A DNA stretch of 64,000 nt from Palsa-506 sp963836355 (GCA_963836355.1 CAWIJO010000023.1:1-64000), one strand, 5' to 3'. Positions 27,891 through 37,217 are shown, numbered from the stretch's first letter. Notes: generated from the sequence alone by a model not told the origin. Numbers and translations are program-made.

Positions 27891-28805
27891 GTGGCGCGTG
27901 ATCCAGGAAACCTCTATGAGGCGAGTCCCGACGCGCCCGAACTCGATGACATCGTGCTGCTGTATTACCTCGATGGCTTCATCGACGCGGGCGGGGCCTG
28001 GCTGCTCGCCGCGCACCTGCTCGGGTCGCTCGACCACACCGAAGTCGCGACCTTCGACGTTGACGAGCTGATCGACTACCGGTCCCGCCGCCCCACGATG
28101 AACTTCGTCAAGGACCACTGGGAGAGCTACGAGGCCCCCGAGCTGGCTGTCTACCTCATGCACGACACGGCGGGCACCCCGTTCCTGCTGCTCAACGGGC
28201 CGGAGCCTGACCACCTTTGGGAGGCCTTCACCAGCGCCGTCAGCGCCATGTCGGTGTCCCTCGGGGTGCGGCTCGCGGTCGGCTTCCATGGCATCCCGAT
28301 GGGCGTCCCGCATACCAGGCCGCTCGGCGTTACCGCGCACGCCACCAGGGCGGAGCTGACCGAGGGCTACCGGCCGCTCGTCGACCGGCTGCAGGTGCCC
28401 GGCAGCGCCGCGAGCCTGCTGGAACTCAGGCTGGGCGAGGAAAAGCGGGCCGCGCTGGGATTCGCCGTGCACGTGCCGCATTACCTGGCCCAGGCTGCCT
28501 ACCCGGCCGCGTCGGTGACCCTGCTGGAATCCATCGAGCGGGCTACCGGCCTGTCGCTGCCGTCCGATGCGCTCCGCGAGGCAGCACACCGGACTGACAT
28601 CGAAATCGGCAGGCAGGTCGACGGCTCGGCCGAGGTGGCCGAGGTCGTCCAATCACTTGAGGAGCAGTACGACGCGTTCACGGCCGGGCAGGAAAGCCTG
28701 CTAGGCGACGACCCGGACAGCATGCCGACCGCGGAGGAACTCGGCGCCGAGTTCGAGCGCTTCCTCGCCGAACAGCAAGGCCGCGGCGACCTGCCGGAAT
28801 CCTGA
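27891..28805 (+). CDS. PAC2 family protein (proteasome-assembly-chaperone-like)
   Basis: 304 residues, GTG start. The PAC2 fold is indicated by LYYLDGFIDAGGAWLLAAHLL, DVDELIDYRSRRP, the FLLLNGPEPDHLWEAF strand-turn and VGFHGIPMGVPHTRP. Actinobacteria, which have a 20S proteasome, carry several PAC2 proteins. One group includes carboxylate-amine-ligase-like annotations, but no ligase motif is seen here. The C-terminal 60 residues are acidic and coiled-coil-like. It is a cytoplasmic protein of unresolved role. Confidence 0.82.
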   Translation: MARDPGNLYEASPDAPELDDIVLLYYLDGFIDAGGAWLLAAHLLGSLDHTEVATFDVDELIDYRSRRPTMNFVKDHWESYEAPELAVYLMHDTAGTPFLLLNGPEPDHLWEAFTSAVSAMSVSLGVRLAVGFHGIPMGVPHTRPLGVTAHATRAELTEGYRPLVDRLQVPGSAASLLELRLGEEKRAALGFAVHVPHYLAQAAYPAASVTLLESIERATGLSLPSDALREAAHRTDIEIGRQVDGSAEVAEVVQSLEEQYDAFTAGQESLLGDDPDSMPTAEELGAEFERFLAEQQGRGDLPES

Positions 28806-28817
28806 AACACGGGCTGG

Positions 28818-29306
28818 CTACTTGATCTCGCTAAGCAGGCCGGTCGCGACGTCGAAGATGAAGCCGCGGACAGCATCGGTGTGCGGGATGAACGGGCTTG
28901 TCTTGATCCGGGCCATGGACTGGCGTACGTCAGCCTCGAGGTCGCCGAACGACTCGGCTGACCAGGCCGGCTTGATGCCGGTCTCCGCGTGGATGCCGGC
29001 CTTGAACTCGTCGTCGGTAAACGTGAGCATGCCGCAGTCCGTGTGGTGGATCAGGATGATCTCCCTGGTAGCGAGCAGGCGCTGGCTGATCGCCAGCGAG
29101 CGTATCTCGTCATCGGTGACCACGCCGCCGGCGTTCCTGATCACGTGCGCATCGCCGTCGGCCAGGCCAAGCGCGCCATAGACGTTCAGCCGGGCGTCCA
29201 TGCAGGCGAGCACGGCTACGTGCTTGGCCGGCGAAAGCGGCAGCGGGCCGCTGAAGCTTTCGGCATAGCGCTTGTTGTTGGCGAGCAGCTCATCGGTCAC
29301 TGACAT
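28818..29306 (-). CDS. Beta-class carbonic anhydrase
   Basis: 162 residues. The zinc ligands are Cys35, His88 and Cys91 (LACMDARL ... HHTDCGM), with the Asp-Arg dyad D37/R39 that is needed for catalysis. Length and the NAGG turn match the short clade of beta carbonic anhydrases found in mycobacteria. It interconverts carbon dioxide and bicarbonate in the cytoplasm. It converges with the PAC2 gene (12 bp apart) and is divergent from the MetE-like gene. Confidence 0.9.
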   Translation of the reverse strand: MSVTDELLANNKRYAESFSGPLPLSPAKHVAVLACMDARLNVYGALGLADGDAHVIRNAGGVVTDDEIRSLAISQRLLATREIILIHHTDCGMLTFTDDEFKAGIHAETGIKPAWSAESFGDLEADVRQSMARIKTSPFIPHTDAVRGFIFDVATGLLSEIK

Positions 29307-29500
29307 GGCGGGGGCCTCCGTGGGTCGCTTGGACGATGCCTACCGCGTAGAGCTTTCCACAATTCCTATTGACTTAATTCACCGCCCCCGGGTTGATCGA
29401 CGTCGCCGACAACGTCCGGCGGCCGGCCGGACGGGATGCTGTGCCGGCATACTAGGCAGCGACACCACGCGCAGGCGCAGGAATCCGGCGGAGGCCAGAC

Positions 29501-30521
29501 ATGCTCTTCCCCACTTCGCTCGTCGGCAGCTACCCGCAGCCGGACTGGCTGATCGACCGCGAGCGGCTCGCCCACCGGTTCCCGCCCCGGGTCCGTGCGC
29601 TTGAGCTGTGGCGGGTGGACCCGGCATACCTCGACGAGGCGCAGCAGGACGCGACCCTGCTGGCCATCCGGGCGCAGGAGGACGCCGGGCTGGACATCAT
29701 CACTGACGGCGAGATGCGCAGGGAGAGTTACTCCAACCGGTTCGCGACCGCGCTGGACGGCGTGGACATCGACAACCCGGGCACCGCGCTGGACCGCAGC
29801 GGTCATCCCAACCCGGTGCCGCGGATCACCGGGCCGATCCGGCGCCGACACCCGGTCGAGGTGGACGACCTGACGTTCCTGCGCGCGCATACCGGCCGGA
29901 CCGTGAAGATCACCGTGCCGGGGCCGTTCACGATGGCCCAGCAGGCCCAGAACGACTACTACCCGAGCCGGGAGGCAGCCGCGTTCGGCTACGCGGAGGC
30001 GGTCAATGCCGAGGTCCGGGACCTGTTCGCAGCCGGGGCGGATATCGTCCAACTGGACGAGCCGTACCTGCAGGCCAGGCCGGAGGAGGCCCGCAGCTAC
30101 GGGATCGCGGTGCTGAACCGGGCGCTGGACGGGATCACCGGAACGACCGCGGTGCACGTCTGCTTCGGCTACGCGGCGATCATCCATGACCGTCCGGAGG
30201 GCTACTCGTTCCTGCCCGAACTGGCCGAGGCCAGCTGCGATCAGGTCTCGATCGAGACCGCGCAGTCCGGTCTCGACTGCTCGGTGCTCGCCGCGCTGGG
30301 CGGCAAGACGATCATCCTGGGCGTCCTGGATTCTGAATGACAAGACCGTGGAGACCCATGGCCAGGTCATGGCCCGGGTCCGGCGCGCCCTGCCCTACGT
30401 CCCGGCCGAGCGGCTGGTGCTCGCCCCCGACTGCGGGATGAAGTACCTGCCCCGGGACGTCGCGTCCGGCAAACTCGCCGCGATGGCCGAAGCCGCCGCC
30501 CGGCTCCGCGCAGGGGCCTAG
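29501..30521 (+). CDS. MetE C-terminal-like, cobalamin-independent methionine synthase family protein, frameshifted
   Basis: About 340 residues after correction. It corresponds to the catalytic barrel alone (UROD/MetE superfamily): LVGSYPQPDWL, DGEMRRESYSNRF, VPGPFTM and DIVQLDEPYLQAR. In the C-terminal part HVCFGY supplies the family His and Cys, and the second Cys is in VLAPDCGMKYLP. The frame breaks near 30331 by one extra T (read: ILGVLD then LNDKTVETHGQVM). The length is one base over a multiple of three. Stand-alone MetE barrels act on methylcobalamin or small methyl donors. Its TAG (30519-30521) shares CTAG with the convergent gene's stop. Confidence 0.78.
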
Positions 30522-32073
30522 CCGGGAGCGCCTGGCCGGGAGCGCCTGGCCGGGAGCGCCTGGCCGGCGTACTCGGGCGGGTTATAGATGATCGTGACCG
30601 TCAGCCCGCCGGGGCTGATGATCAGCGATGACGTGGGCGCCGGGCCGTTGCCGGCCAACGTAACGACGATCTGCTCGCTCTGGCCAGCCGCGAGTGATCC
30701 GGCGGCCGGAGTTACCACCAGGCCCGCCGGGGGCGTGATCGTGAACGCCGCCACCGGGCCGCCGGTCGCGGTCAGGGTGAACGTCCCGGCCGGCCGCCCG
30801 CCGGCCGCCGGAGCGGCCAGCTGGACGACGTCCGGCGACGCCGACAGCGTGCCCTGGGTGATCGTCGGGGTAGGGCTGCCGGTCGCCGGGCTAGGCGTCG
30901 TCGGCGTCGTGCTGCGGGCCGGGCTCGGCGTCCCGGTTGCGGGCGGGCTGGCGCTGTTCCCGGGCATGACGGACGAGTTCCCCGGAGACGGCGAAGCCGC
31001 GGCCGGGAGCGTACGGCCGACCGGCGGTGAGGCCGCCGACGAGGAGCCAGCGGATACGGCTGGCTGCGATGGCGAGATCCGCGCGGCCGTTCCAGGGATC
31101 CTGGCGGCAGCGGGCGCGGCGTGATGCATCTCGGCGGCCAGGGCCAGCCCTCCGGCGAGCAGGATGACCGCTGCCGCCGTCGACGCGGTCAGCAACCGGC
31201 GTCGCGCGGCGCCCGGCCGGCCGGCCGCGGCGACCGGGGCGGGAAAGCCGCTGGCGCGGAACTTCCCCGCCCGGCGGACGACGTGATCCCGGTAGGCGCG
31301 GGCGGCCGGCGCCTCGTCGGCAACCAGCCGCAGCACCTGCTGGCGCAGGCCGGCCGGAAGATTGCCACCGGAAGCAGGCTGAGCAGCGCAGCGGGGTTCA
31401 GCTCCCGCCGCTTGCGCGCGCCGCAGGTCTCGCACGCCTCGATGTGCCGGCTGACACGCTTGCGCAGCAGCACCGTCAGCCGCCCGTCCCAGCTGTCCAG
31501 CATCGCCCCGAGCTCCGGGCAGGATTCCCGCCCGGACCTGGCCACCAGCAGCGCGCCCAGTGATCTTTCCAGCTGGCCGCGGGCGCGTGATTGCAGCGCG
31601 TACGCCTGGTTCAGCTGGACCCCGAGCGCGTCCGCCAGGTCGGCCCCGTCGAACTCATGCCGGAGGTTCAGCTCGATGACGTCCCGGTCCCCCGGGTTCA
31701 GCCCGGCGACAGCGGCCATCACCAGGTCACGCAAGTCGGCGCGCTCGGCATAGGCTCCGGCCTCGGCCGAGGTATCGGTCATCTCGGCCGCCGCGCTGAG
31801 GCCGACGGTGCCGCGCCTGGCCCGGAGCCGCCGGTGGCACTCATTGCGGGCAGCCGCGTACAGCCACGGCCGGAGCCGGTCCGGATCACGCAGCCCGCCG
31901 AGCTTGGCGGCAGCGATGACAAAAGTGTCCTGGACTGCGTCCGCGGCATCGGCCGGCTCGGCCAGCAGCGAGCGGCAGTATGCGTGCAGCAGACCGGCGT
32001 AGCTGTCGTAGGCGGCGGCGAGCCCGACCGGGTCGCCGGCCACGATCGCGGCGACCATCTCGCGGTCACGCAT
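30518..32073 (-). CDS. ECF-type sigma factor fused to a zinc motif, membrane helix and extracytoplasmic domain, frameshifted
   Basis: It starts at ATG 32073 (MRDREMVAAIVAGD; GTG 32100 is an alternative). Sigma region 2 covers about residues 20-90 (DAVQDTFVIAAAKL), and region 4 with HTH around DLADALGVQLNQAYALQSRA about 120-185. An H-x3-C-x2-C zinc motif (HIEACETC), as in anti-sigma factors, follows. Near 31360 one base is missing: the first frame gives PVAIFRP, while the second continues as LPAGLRQQVLRLVADEAP, then a membrane helix (AAAVILLAGGLALAA), a Ser/Pro/Thr linker and a beta-rich outer domain. So sigma factor and membrane anti-sigma-like sensor appear to be one protein. The last 14 residues are encoded in a 14-bp triple repeat. 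Confidence 0.75.
30521..30562 (+). repeat. 14-bp tandem repeat, three copies, at the convergent gene ends
   Basis: GCCGGGAGCGCCTG is repeated at 30521, 30535 and 30549, followed by a partial copy. It encodes the final residues of the leftward sigma-fusion gene. The unit is not a multiple of three, so a change in copy number would alter that protein's end. Confidence 0.95.
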
Positions 32074-32136
32074 GAGACAACGGTAAGGCGCATCCGGCAC
32101 CGCCGGATGTCCTGGATGACAACAATCCGGCCAGGC

Positions 32137-32253
32137 TTACGGCCGACGGCCGTACTCCACCATGGTGGCGGCGGCCTCGCCCAGGCTGAGCGCTGGCCCG
32201 GCTGCCGTCACCGCAGGCGCGCCACCCGCGGACGCCCTGGCAAATGCGCACAT
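32137..32253 (-). CDS. Small peptide gene, 38 residues, with a strong ribosome site
   Basis: ATG at 32253 is preceded by GGGAGGAGG at ideal spacing. The product starts MCAFARASAGGAPAV and ends EAAATMVEYGRRP at TAA 32137-32139. It lies 64 bp upstream of, and in the same direction as, the sigma-fusion gene, so it may be a leader peptide or a small partner. The in-frame upstream extension contains no better start. I do not recognise the family, and nothing around it resembles a peptide-modification cluster. Confidence 0.4.
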   Translation of the reverse strand: MCAFARASAGGAPAVTAAGPALSLGEAAATMVEYGRRP

Positions 32254-32544
32254 CTCGAGCCTCCTCCCGCAGGCCAGCGGCCACCGGGCGGCGGCGCTGG
32301 CGCTGTCGTGACACGGGTAGGAGTCGGCGCAGCGCAAGGCGCCAACAACTTTCGGGGGCGAATCCTCCTGCCGGGCAGCTAGCCCAGGTCAGCGCCCGCA
32401 GGCGATGGCCGCGATCTGGCTGATCGTCGTCGCGCGATCTGAAATCATCGCCTCTGCTGCCAAGCACCGGGATGGGGAGCCGCTGCCAAGCACCGCGATG
32501 AGGGAGCCCCTCCCCTTGCGCCGGCCTGATGCCGAACGCACCCT

Positions 32545-32784
32545 GTGCGCACGATGGCCAACGCCAACTCCAGGACGGTGACCCCGATCCGGACCGCCAC
32601 CGGCAAGGCTGGCCGGGACATCAAGGTCGGGACCGATCCCAGCGCCATCGCGATCACCCCCGACGGGAAGACCGCCTACGTGGCCAATGCCCACTCGGTG
32701 ACCCCGATCCGGACCGCCACCGGAAAGGCCGGCCGGGCCATCAAGGTCAGGACCAGCCCCCACGCTATCGCGATCATGCCGTGA
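32545..32784 (+). pseudogene. YVTN beta-propeller fragment (about two blades)
   Basis: 79 residues with two near-identical copies of VTPIRTATGKAGRxIKV followed by P.AIAITPDGKTAYVAN, the hallmark of the 42-residue YVTN propeller blade. Intact members have seven or more blades and a signal peptide. Here there is neither, nor a ribosome site, so this is a remnant. The copies are also visible as a 120-bp DNA repeat. Confidence 0.7.
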
Positions 32785-33071
32785 CGACCAGCCGGCCGGG
32801 GCCGTCAGGCGGGTGGCGGGGTCAGCCGCGGAGCATGCCGCCGATGATGCCGCTTTCGGCCAGGCCCCAGCCGCCTTGGCGGTGGTCTCGCCGCCGCCAA
32901 GGTAGGGCGCCAGCGAGTGGGCCAGTATGGCCAGCGGCATTTCGAACTTCACCACCACATTTACCTCAGCTCCGGCTTCGGCTGCCAGCGCCTGCCAGCG
33001 CCTGCCAGCGCCTGCCAGCGCCTGCCATGGCCTGGCAGCGCCGCCGGTCCCGGCCGTGATTTCATGCAGTC
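32785..33071. repeat. Gene-free gap with a 10-bp tandem repeat
   Basis: CCTGCCAGCG is repeated at 32981-33020 (first copy with one change), followed by two further degenerate units that form a short dyad (CTGCCA...TGGCAG) ending about 33040. Nothing else is supported between the propeller remnant and the hydrolase gene. Confidence 0.75.
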
Positions 33072-33929
33072 ATGGAGCTCGCCTGGACCGAATGCGGCGA
33101 CCCAGGCGAGGACGGCGAGCCAGTGCTGTGCCTTTCCGGGTTCGGTATGGACCGGTCGGTGATGGCGGCGGCGATGGAGCCAGTTCTCGGGCTGCGGCCC
33201 GGCTTACGGCGGATCTACGTGGACCTGCCCGGGCACGGCGAGTCACCGGCCGGGGTGCCCTCGTCCGCGGCGGCCGTGCACTCGCTCGCCGCTTTCATCG
33301 ATGACCAGCTGGCAGGCGGCCCGGTGCTGCTGGCCGGCTGGTCTTACGGCGGCTACCTGGCCGCTGCGCTCGCCCGGCGGCGGCCGGCCCAAGCCACCGG
33401 GCTGCTGCTTGTCTGCGCCGGGATCAGGATCCGGCCGGAGGACCGCGACCTGCCCGGCCAGGCCGAGCCAGCCGGGCCCGCCGCCCTGGTCGCCGATCCC
33501 GGGCTCGGGCACTGGCTGGACGGCGTGCCCACCGTCCTGCGGGATCACCTGGCCATGGCCATCGGCAACCGCACCGCCGAGGCGGCCGGGAAGGTTGCCG
33601 CCGCGCTGATGGCCTCGCTGCCAGGCGACGAGGAGTACCAGGACCGGCTGCGCTCGCATGGCTACCGGCTGCCAGACGAAGATGACCCCGCCAGTTACCT
33701 GGGCCCGGCCTGCCTCATCGCCGGGCGGCAGGACCAGGTAGCCGGGTACGCCGACCAGTTCCGCGCGCTCGGCAGCTTCCCGGCGGCGAGTTACTCCGTC
33801 GTGGCCGAAGCTGGCCATTACCTGCCATTCGAGCAGCCAGCGACGTTCCGGGCCATCGTTCTTGACTGGCTGGACAACCGGATAGCCCCAGCACTTGACC
33901 GGCGCCGCGCGCTGGATGTGCCACCGTAG
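33072..33929 (+). CDS. Alpha/beta hydrolase
   Basis: 285 residues. Nucleophile elbow GWSYGG (Ser at about 92), an oxyanion/N-terminal LSGFGMDRSVM, the acid region CLIAGRQDQVAGY and the catalytic His in EAGHYLPFEQP. The order matches the haloperoxidase/BioH-like hydrolases that cleave esters. Active in the cytoplasm, substrate unknown. A methyltransferase gene follows 4 bp downstream, so the two are probably co-transcribed. Confidence 0.85.
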   Translation: MELAWTECGDPGEDGEPVLCLSGFGMDRSVMAAAMEPVLGLRPGLRRIYVDLPGHGESPAGVPSSAAAVHSLAAFIDDQLAGGPVLLAGWSYGGYLAAALARRRPAQATGLLLVCAGIRIRPEDRDLPGQAEPAGPAALVADPGLGHWLDGVPTVLRDHLAMAIGNRTAEAAGKVAAALMASLPGDEEYQDRLRSHGYRLPDEDDPASYLGPACLIAGRQDQVAGYADQFRALGSFPAASYSVVAEAGHYLPFEQPATFRAIVLDWLDNRIAPALDRRRALDVPP

Positions 33930-33933
33930 TGCG

Positions 33934-34758
33934 ATGGCGGACTACCGGGCACTGAACAGGGCCAGCTGGGACGAGCGGGTACCCGCGCATGCGGCGTCGC
34001 CGGATTACGCGGTCGATCAGTTCGTCGCCGATCCCGGCTTCCTCAGCCAGGTGGTCCGGTTCGACCTGCCGCTGCTCGGCGACATCACCGGACTGCGCGG
34101 GGTACACCTGCAGTGCCACATCGGCACCGATACGATCTCGCTGGCCCGGCTTGGCGCCTCGATGACCGGCCTGGATTTCTCTGCGGCCGCGGTGGCGCAG
34201 GCGAGCAGCCTGGCCGGGCGGACCGGCGATGACGCCAGGTTTGTCGAGGCCGACGTGTACGACGCCGCGAGCGTGCTCGGCTCCAGCGCGTTCGACTTGG
34301 TGTTCACCGGCATCGGCGCGCTCTGCTGGCTGCCCAGCGTGCGCCGTTGGGCCGGGGTGGTCGCAGACTTGCTGCAGCCGGGCGGCCGGCTGTTCATCCG
34401 CGAAGGCCACCCGATGCTGTGGGCGCTTGACGAGACCCGTGCTGGCGACCTGGTGGTCGACTTGCCCTACTTCGAGCGGGCGGAGCCGCTGATCTGGGAC
34501 GAGGGCGGCACGTACGTGCAGACCGACGCGGTCTTCACGCAAAACCGCACGCATCAGTGGAACCATGGCCTCGGCGAGATCGTCACCGCGCTGCATGACG
34601 CGGGAATGGCGCTGACCGGCCTGACCGAGCACGACAGCGTGCCCTGGGATGGCCTGCCGGGGAAAATGGAGCAGATTGGCGGCGGCGAATGGCGGCTGGC
34701 CGACCGGCCCTGGCGGCTGGCGGCTAGTTACACGCTGCAGGCGGTCAAGCGCGGCTGA
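33934..34758 (+). CDS. SAM-dependent class I methyltransferase
   Basis: 274 residues from ATG 33934. The N-terminus (ADYRALNRASWDERV) is that of the small-molecule methyltransferase group. Motif I is degenerate (GVHLQCHIGTDTISLARLGA) but in the right place, with the acidic LDFS after strand 2 and LQPGGRLFIREGHP at motif III. These enzymes methylate small O- or N-acceptors. The 34759-35020 stretch downstream has no gene I can support. Confidence 0.85.
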   Translation: MADYRALNRASWDERVPAHAASPDYAVDQFVADPGFLSQVVRFDLPLLGDITGLRGVHLQCHIGTDTISLARLGASMTGLDFSAAAVAQASSLAGRTGDDARFVEADVYDAASVLGSSAFDLVFTGIGALCWLPSVRRWAGVVADLLQPGGRLFIREGHPMLWALDETRAGDLVVDLPYFERAEPLIWDEGGTYVQTDAVFTQNRTHQWNHGLGEIVTALHDAGMALTGLTEHDSVPWDGLPGKMEQIGGGEWRLADRPWRLAASYTLQAVKRG

Positions 34759-35020
34759 GGCGTACTCGGGCATCTGGCAGTTGCCTTTGAAAGGGGCTGC
34801 GCGGTGGGCCGAATGACAATCTTGAGCAGGCTGGAGCGAACAGCACGGACACGCCGGTCAGGGGAAAGCTGCGGAAAGGCACCAGGCTCAAGGCGATCCG
34901 GGAGTAGGTAAACCGGCCGCGCCAGATAGGTCATTCAACCGATGATCGGCATCGCCGGCGCTGCCTACAGTCCTTCCAGAGCCGTGCGACACCATTCTCA
35001 ACCACCTTTGGGAGGAACCC

Positions 35021-35413
35021 GTGACCCTTCGTGATGCAATGCGTGATTCGGCTGCTCCATATTTGCGGCCTGGCGAGCAAGTGCAGGCCGTGATCGGCGC
35101 GCAGACTGCCAGTCAGTGGCTCGCGGCCCTGACCGGCGTGTTCGCCTTCCTCGGCTTCAACCGATACCGGATCCTAGTCGTCACGCCAGGCCGCATCCTG
35201 GTGCTCGACGCGGGAAAGAGGAGCATGAAGAAGGCTCGGGGCGTGGTAGTGGAATTGCCGCGGACGGCGCGGCTCGGCCCCGGGGCCGGCCTTTGGCACC
35301 GAATCCCGGCCGGCCAGGAGAGCCTCCGGGTGCACCGCCGCTTCTTCAAGGACATCGAGAACGCCGACGTCGCGGCAGCGGTCAGCAGCCGCAGCCAGGC
35401 AGCAGCCCGCTGA
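35021..35413 (+). CDS. Small PH-like/membrane-associated protein of unknown function
   Basis: 130 residues, GTG start with GGGAGGAAC upstream. It contains a short hydrophobic stretch (AALTGVFAFLGF) followed by RYRILVVTPGRILVLDAGK, a pattern seen in small PH-domain-like proteins of actinomycetes that take part in membrane or wall homeostasis. The basic second half lacks known motifs. The family is not firmly recognised. Confidence 0.55.
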   Translation: MTLRDAMRDSAAPYLRPGEQVQAVIGAQTASQWLAALTGVFAFLGFNRYRILVVTPGRILVLDAGKRSMKKARGVVVELPRTARLGPGAGLWHRIPAGQESLRVHRRFFKDIENADVAAAVSSRSQAAAR

Positions 35414-35474
35414 TCCGGCGACCGCCAGCGCAGTGCGGCCACCGCCGGGCCCGGCGCACTACCGGAAGGCACGG

Positions 35475-35687
35475 CTAGTCGCCGAGCTCGGCGCGGCGGC
35501 GGGTGACGAACTCCTCGAGCTGGGCCCGGATCGCGTCGTCCAGCGGCGGCTGCTGGTACTCATCCAGCGTCTTCGCGCAGATCTCGCTGGCCCGGGCGGC
35601 GGTGTCCTTGCCGCCGCGCTTCAGCCACCGCTCGTAGTTGGCGGTGGAGGACAGCAGCGGCCGGTAGAAGCACTCGCGGAAGCGCTC
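35475..35687 (-). pseudogene. mttB: C-terminal fragment of an MttB-type trimethylamine/glycine-betaine:corrinoid methyltransferase
   Basis: 71 codons ending at TAG 35475-35477. The sequence ERFRECFYRPLLSSTANYER, then a GGKD...A segment and a tail with EYQQPPLD...R..LEEFV, is the end of the MttB superfamily barrel (normally 470-500 residues). The upstream sequence hits a stop at once and changes to that of the divergent ASKHA gene, so over 400 residues are gone. MttB-type enzymes pass a methyl group from a quaternary or tertiary amine to a corrinoid protein. No pyrrolysine question arises, since that part is missing. Confidence 0.75.
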
Positions 35688-35785
35688 AGGTCATCCTGCG
35701 CCCGGCCGCGCAGAAGCGCTTCCTGGAGCTGGCCGAGCCGTCACTGGCCGACCAGCTGACCGACACCGAACGGGTACTGGCCGCC

Positions 35786-37198
35786 GTGGATGACCTGGAG
35801 CTGCGGGTGGACCTGCACGCACTGCAGTCGATCGGACGGGTGCTGCGCGCCGCCGGCTACAAGGTCACCGCGGTGATCGTGGACGACGTGCTGATCGAGG
35901 TGCAGGAGGGTGACACCACCAGCCGGGTGTACGGCATCGCCTTCGACCTCGGCACGACCACGGTGGTCGCCACCCTGCTGGATCTGTCCACCGGGACGCC
36001 GCTGGCCGTCGCGTCGATGCTCAGCAAGCAGCAGCCGTTCGGCGCGGACGTGATCACCAGGATCAGCGCGGTAATGATGGATCCGGCCACGCTCGGCCGG
36101 CTGACCGGGCTCGCGCACGAGACGATGAACGAGCTTGCCGCCGACGTCTGCGCACAGGCAGGCGTAAATCCCGCGGACGTGCTCGAGGTGGCGATGGCCG
36201 GCAACGCCACGATGACTCACCTGGCTCTCGGGATCGATCCCGAGCCGCTCGGCGTCGCCCCGTTCATCATGTCCACCCGGCTGTTTCCCGAGGTGCTCGC
36301 GGCGGACATCGGAGTCAGCGTGCACCCGCGGGCCAGGGCCGTGATCTTCCCGTCGTTCGGTGCCTACGTCGGCGGTGACATCACCGCCGGCCTGCTGGCC
36401 GCGGGCATGGACCGGGACGCGCGCACCAGGCTGTTCGTGGACATCGGCACGAACTGCGAGATCGTGCTCGGCAACCGGGACTGGCTGCTCGGCACCGCCG
36501 CCCCGGCCGGGCCGGCCTTCGAGGGGGCCGCGATCAGGTGCGGCATGCGGGCCGCCGACGGGGCGATCGAGGTGGTCTCGATGACTCCCGGCGGGCTTGA
36601 GCTCAAGGTCATCGGCGACGCGCCGCCGGCCGGGCTATGCGGCTCCGGCCTGGTGGACGCGGTCGCCGAGCTGGTCCGGCTCGGGCTGCTGGACGCCTCC
36701 GGGCGGCTGATCCAGGAACAGGATGCGGCCGCGGCCGCGCCGGGCCTGGCCAGCAGGCTGACGCAGCTCGGCAAGGAGCGCGTGTTCGTGCTGCACTGGC
36801 TCGGCGATCCCGGTGACGTCGAGCACTCGATCTACCTATCCCAGCGGGACGTGCGCGAGCTGCAGTTCGCCAAGGCCGCGATCGCCACTGGCTGGGACAT
36901 CCTGCTCGAGGAGGCGGGCCTGGCGGCGCGGGACATCCAGCAGGTGCTGCTGGCCGGCTCGTTCGGCAGTTACCTGTCCCCGGCCAACGCGATCAGGCTC
37001 GGGCTGGTCCCGCGGCTGCCGCTGCTGCGCGTGGTGAGCGCCGGCAACGTGGCCGGCGAGGGAGCGAAGATGGCGCTGCTCAGCATGCGGGAGCGGGCCG
37101 GCGCGCTGGCGCTGCTTGAGGAGGTGAGGTATGTCGAGCTCTCCGACCGCGCCGACTTCAACGACCGGTTCGTCGAGCAACTGCAGTTCCCGGCCTGA
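35786..37198 (+). CDS. ASKHA-domain protein (RACo/RamA-like corrinoid activation protein), N-terminally truncated
   Basis: 470 residues from GTG 35786, though matching sequence (VILRPAAQKRFLELAEPSLAD) reaches back to about 35690. The ASKHA fold shows the phosphate loops AFDLGTTTVVATL and LFVDIGTNCEIVLGN and, near the end, QVLLAGSFGSYLSP. Full-length proteins carry an N-terminal [2Fe-2S] ferredoxin domain of about 100 residues that supplies electrons to reduce Co(II) corrinoid. It is missing here. The protein would reactivate the corrinoid partner of an MttB-type methyltransferase, whose fragment lies just upstream on the other strand. Without the ferredoxin part activity is doubtful. Confidence 0.78.
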   Translation: MDDLELRVDLHALQSIGRVLRAAGYKVTAVIVDDVLIEVQEGDTTSRVYGIAFDLGTTTVVATLLDLSTGTPLAVASMLSKQQPFGADVITRISAVMMDPATLGRLTGLAHETMNELAADVCAQAGVNPADVLEVAMAGNATMTHLALGIDPEPLGVAPFIMSTRLFPEVLAADIGVSVHPRARAVIFPSFGAYVGGDITAGLLAAGMDRDARTRLFVDIGTNCEIVLGNRDWLLGTAAPAGPAFEGAAIRCGMRAADGAIEVVSMTPGGLELKVIGDAPPAGLCGSGLVDAVAELVRLGLLDASGRLIQEQDAAAAAPGLASRLTQLGKERVFVLHWLGDPGDVEHSIYLSQRDVRELQFAKAAIATGWDILLEEAGLAARDIQQVLLAGSFGSYLSPANAIRLGLVPRLPLLRVVSAGNVAGEGAKMALLSMRERAGALALLEEVRYVELSDRADFNDRFVEQLQFPA

Positions 37199-37217
37199 GA
37201 CGCGGCAGGCTGAGGCA

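Noticed and set aside
29307..29500. Cobalamin or SAM riboswitch upstream of the MetE-like gene
   Set aside because: I looked for the B12 box and SAM-box core sequences and saw neither.
30331..30340. Programmed ribosomal frameshift in the MetE-like gene
   Set aside because: No slippery heptamer or downstream hairpin is apparent and the family is not known to use one; a simple extra base is more likely.
32785..32958. Leftward frame starting VVKFEMPLAILAHSLAPYLGG
   Set aside because: The first ~40 residues look protein-like but there is no ribosome site and the frame then runs antisense through the propeller remnant; family not recognisable.
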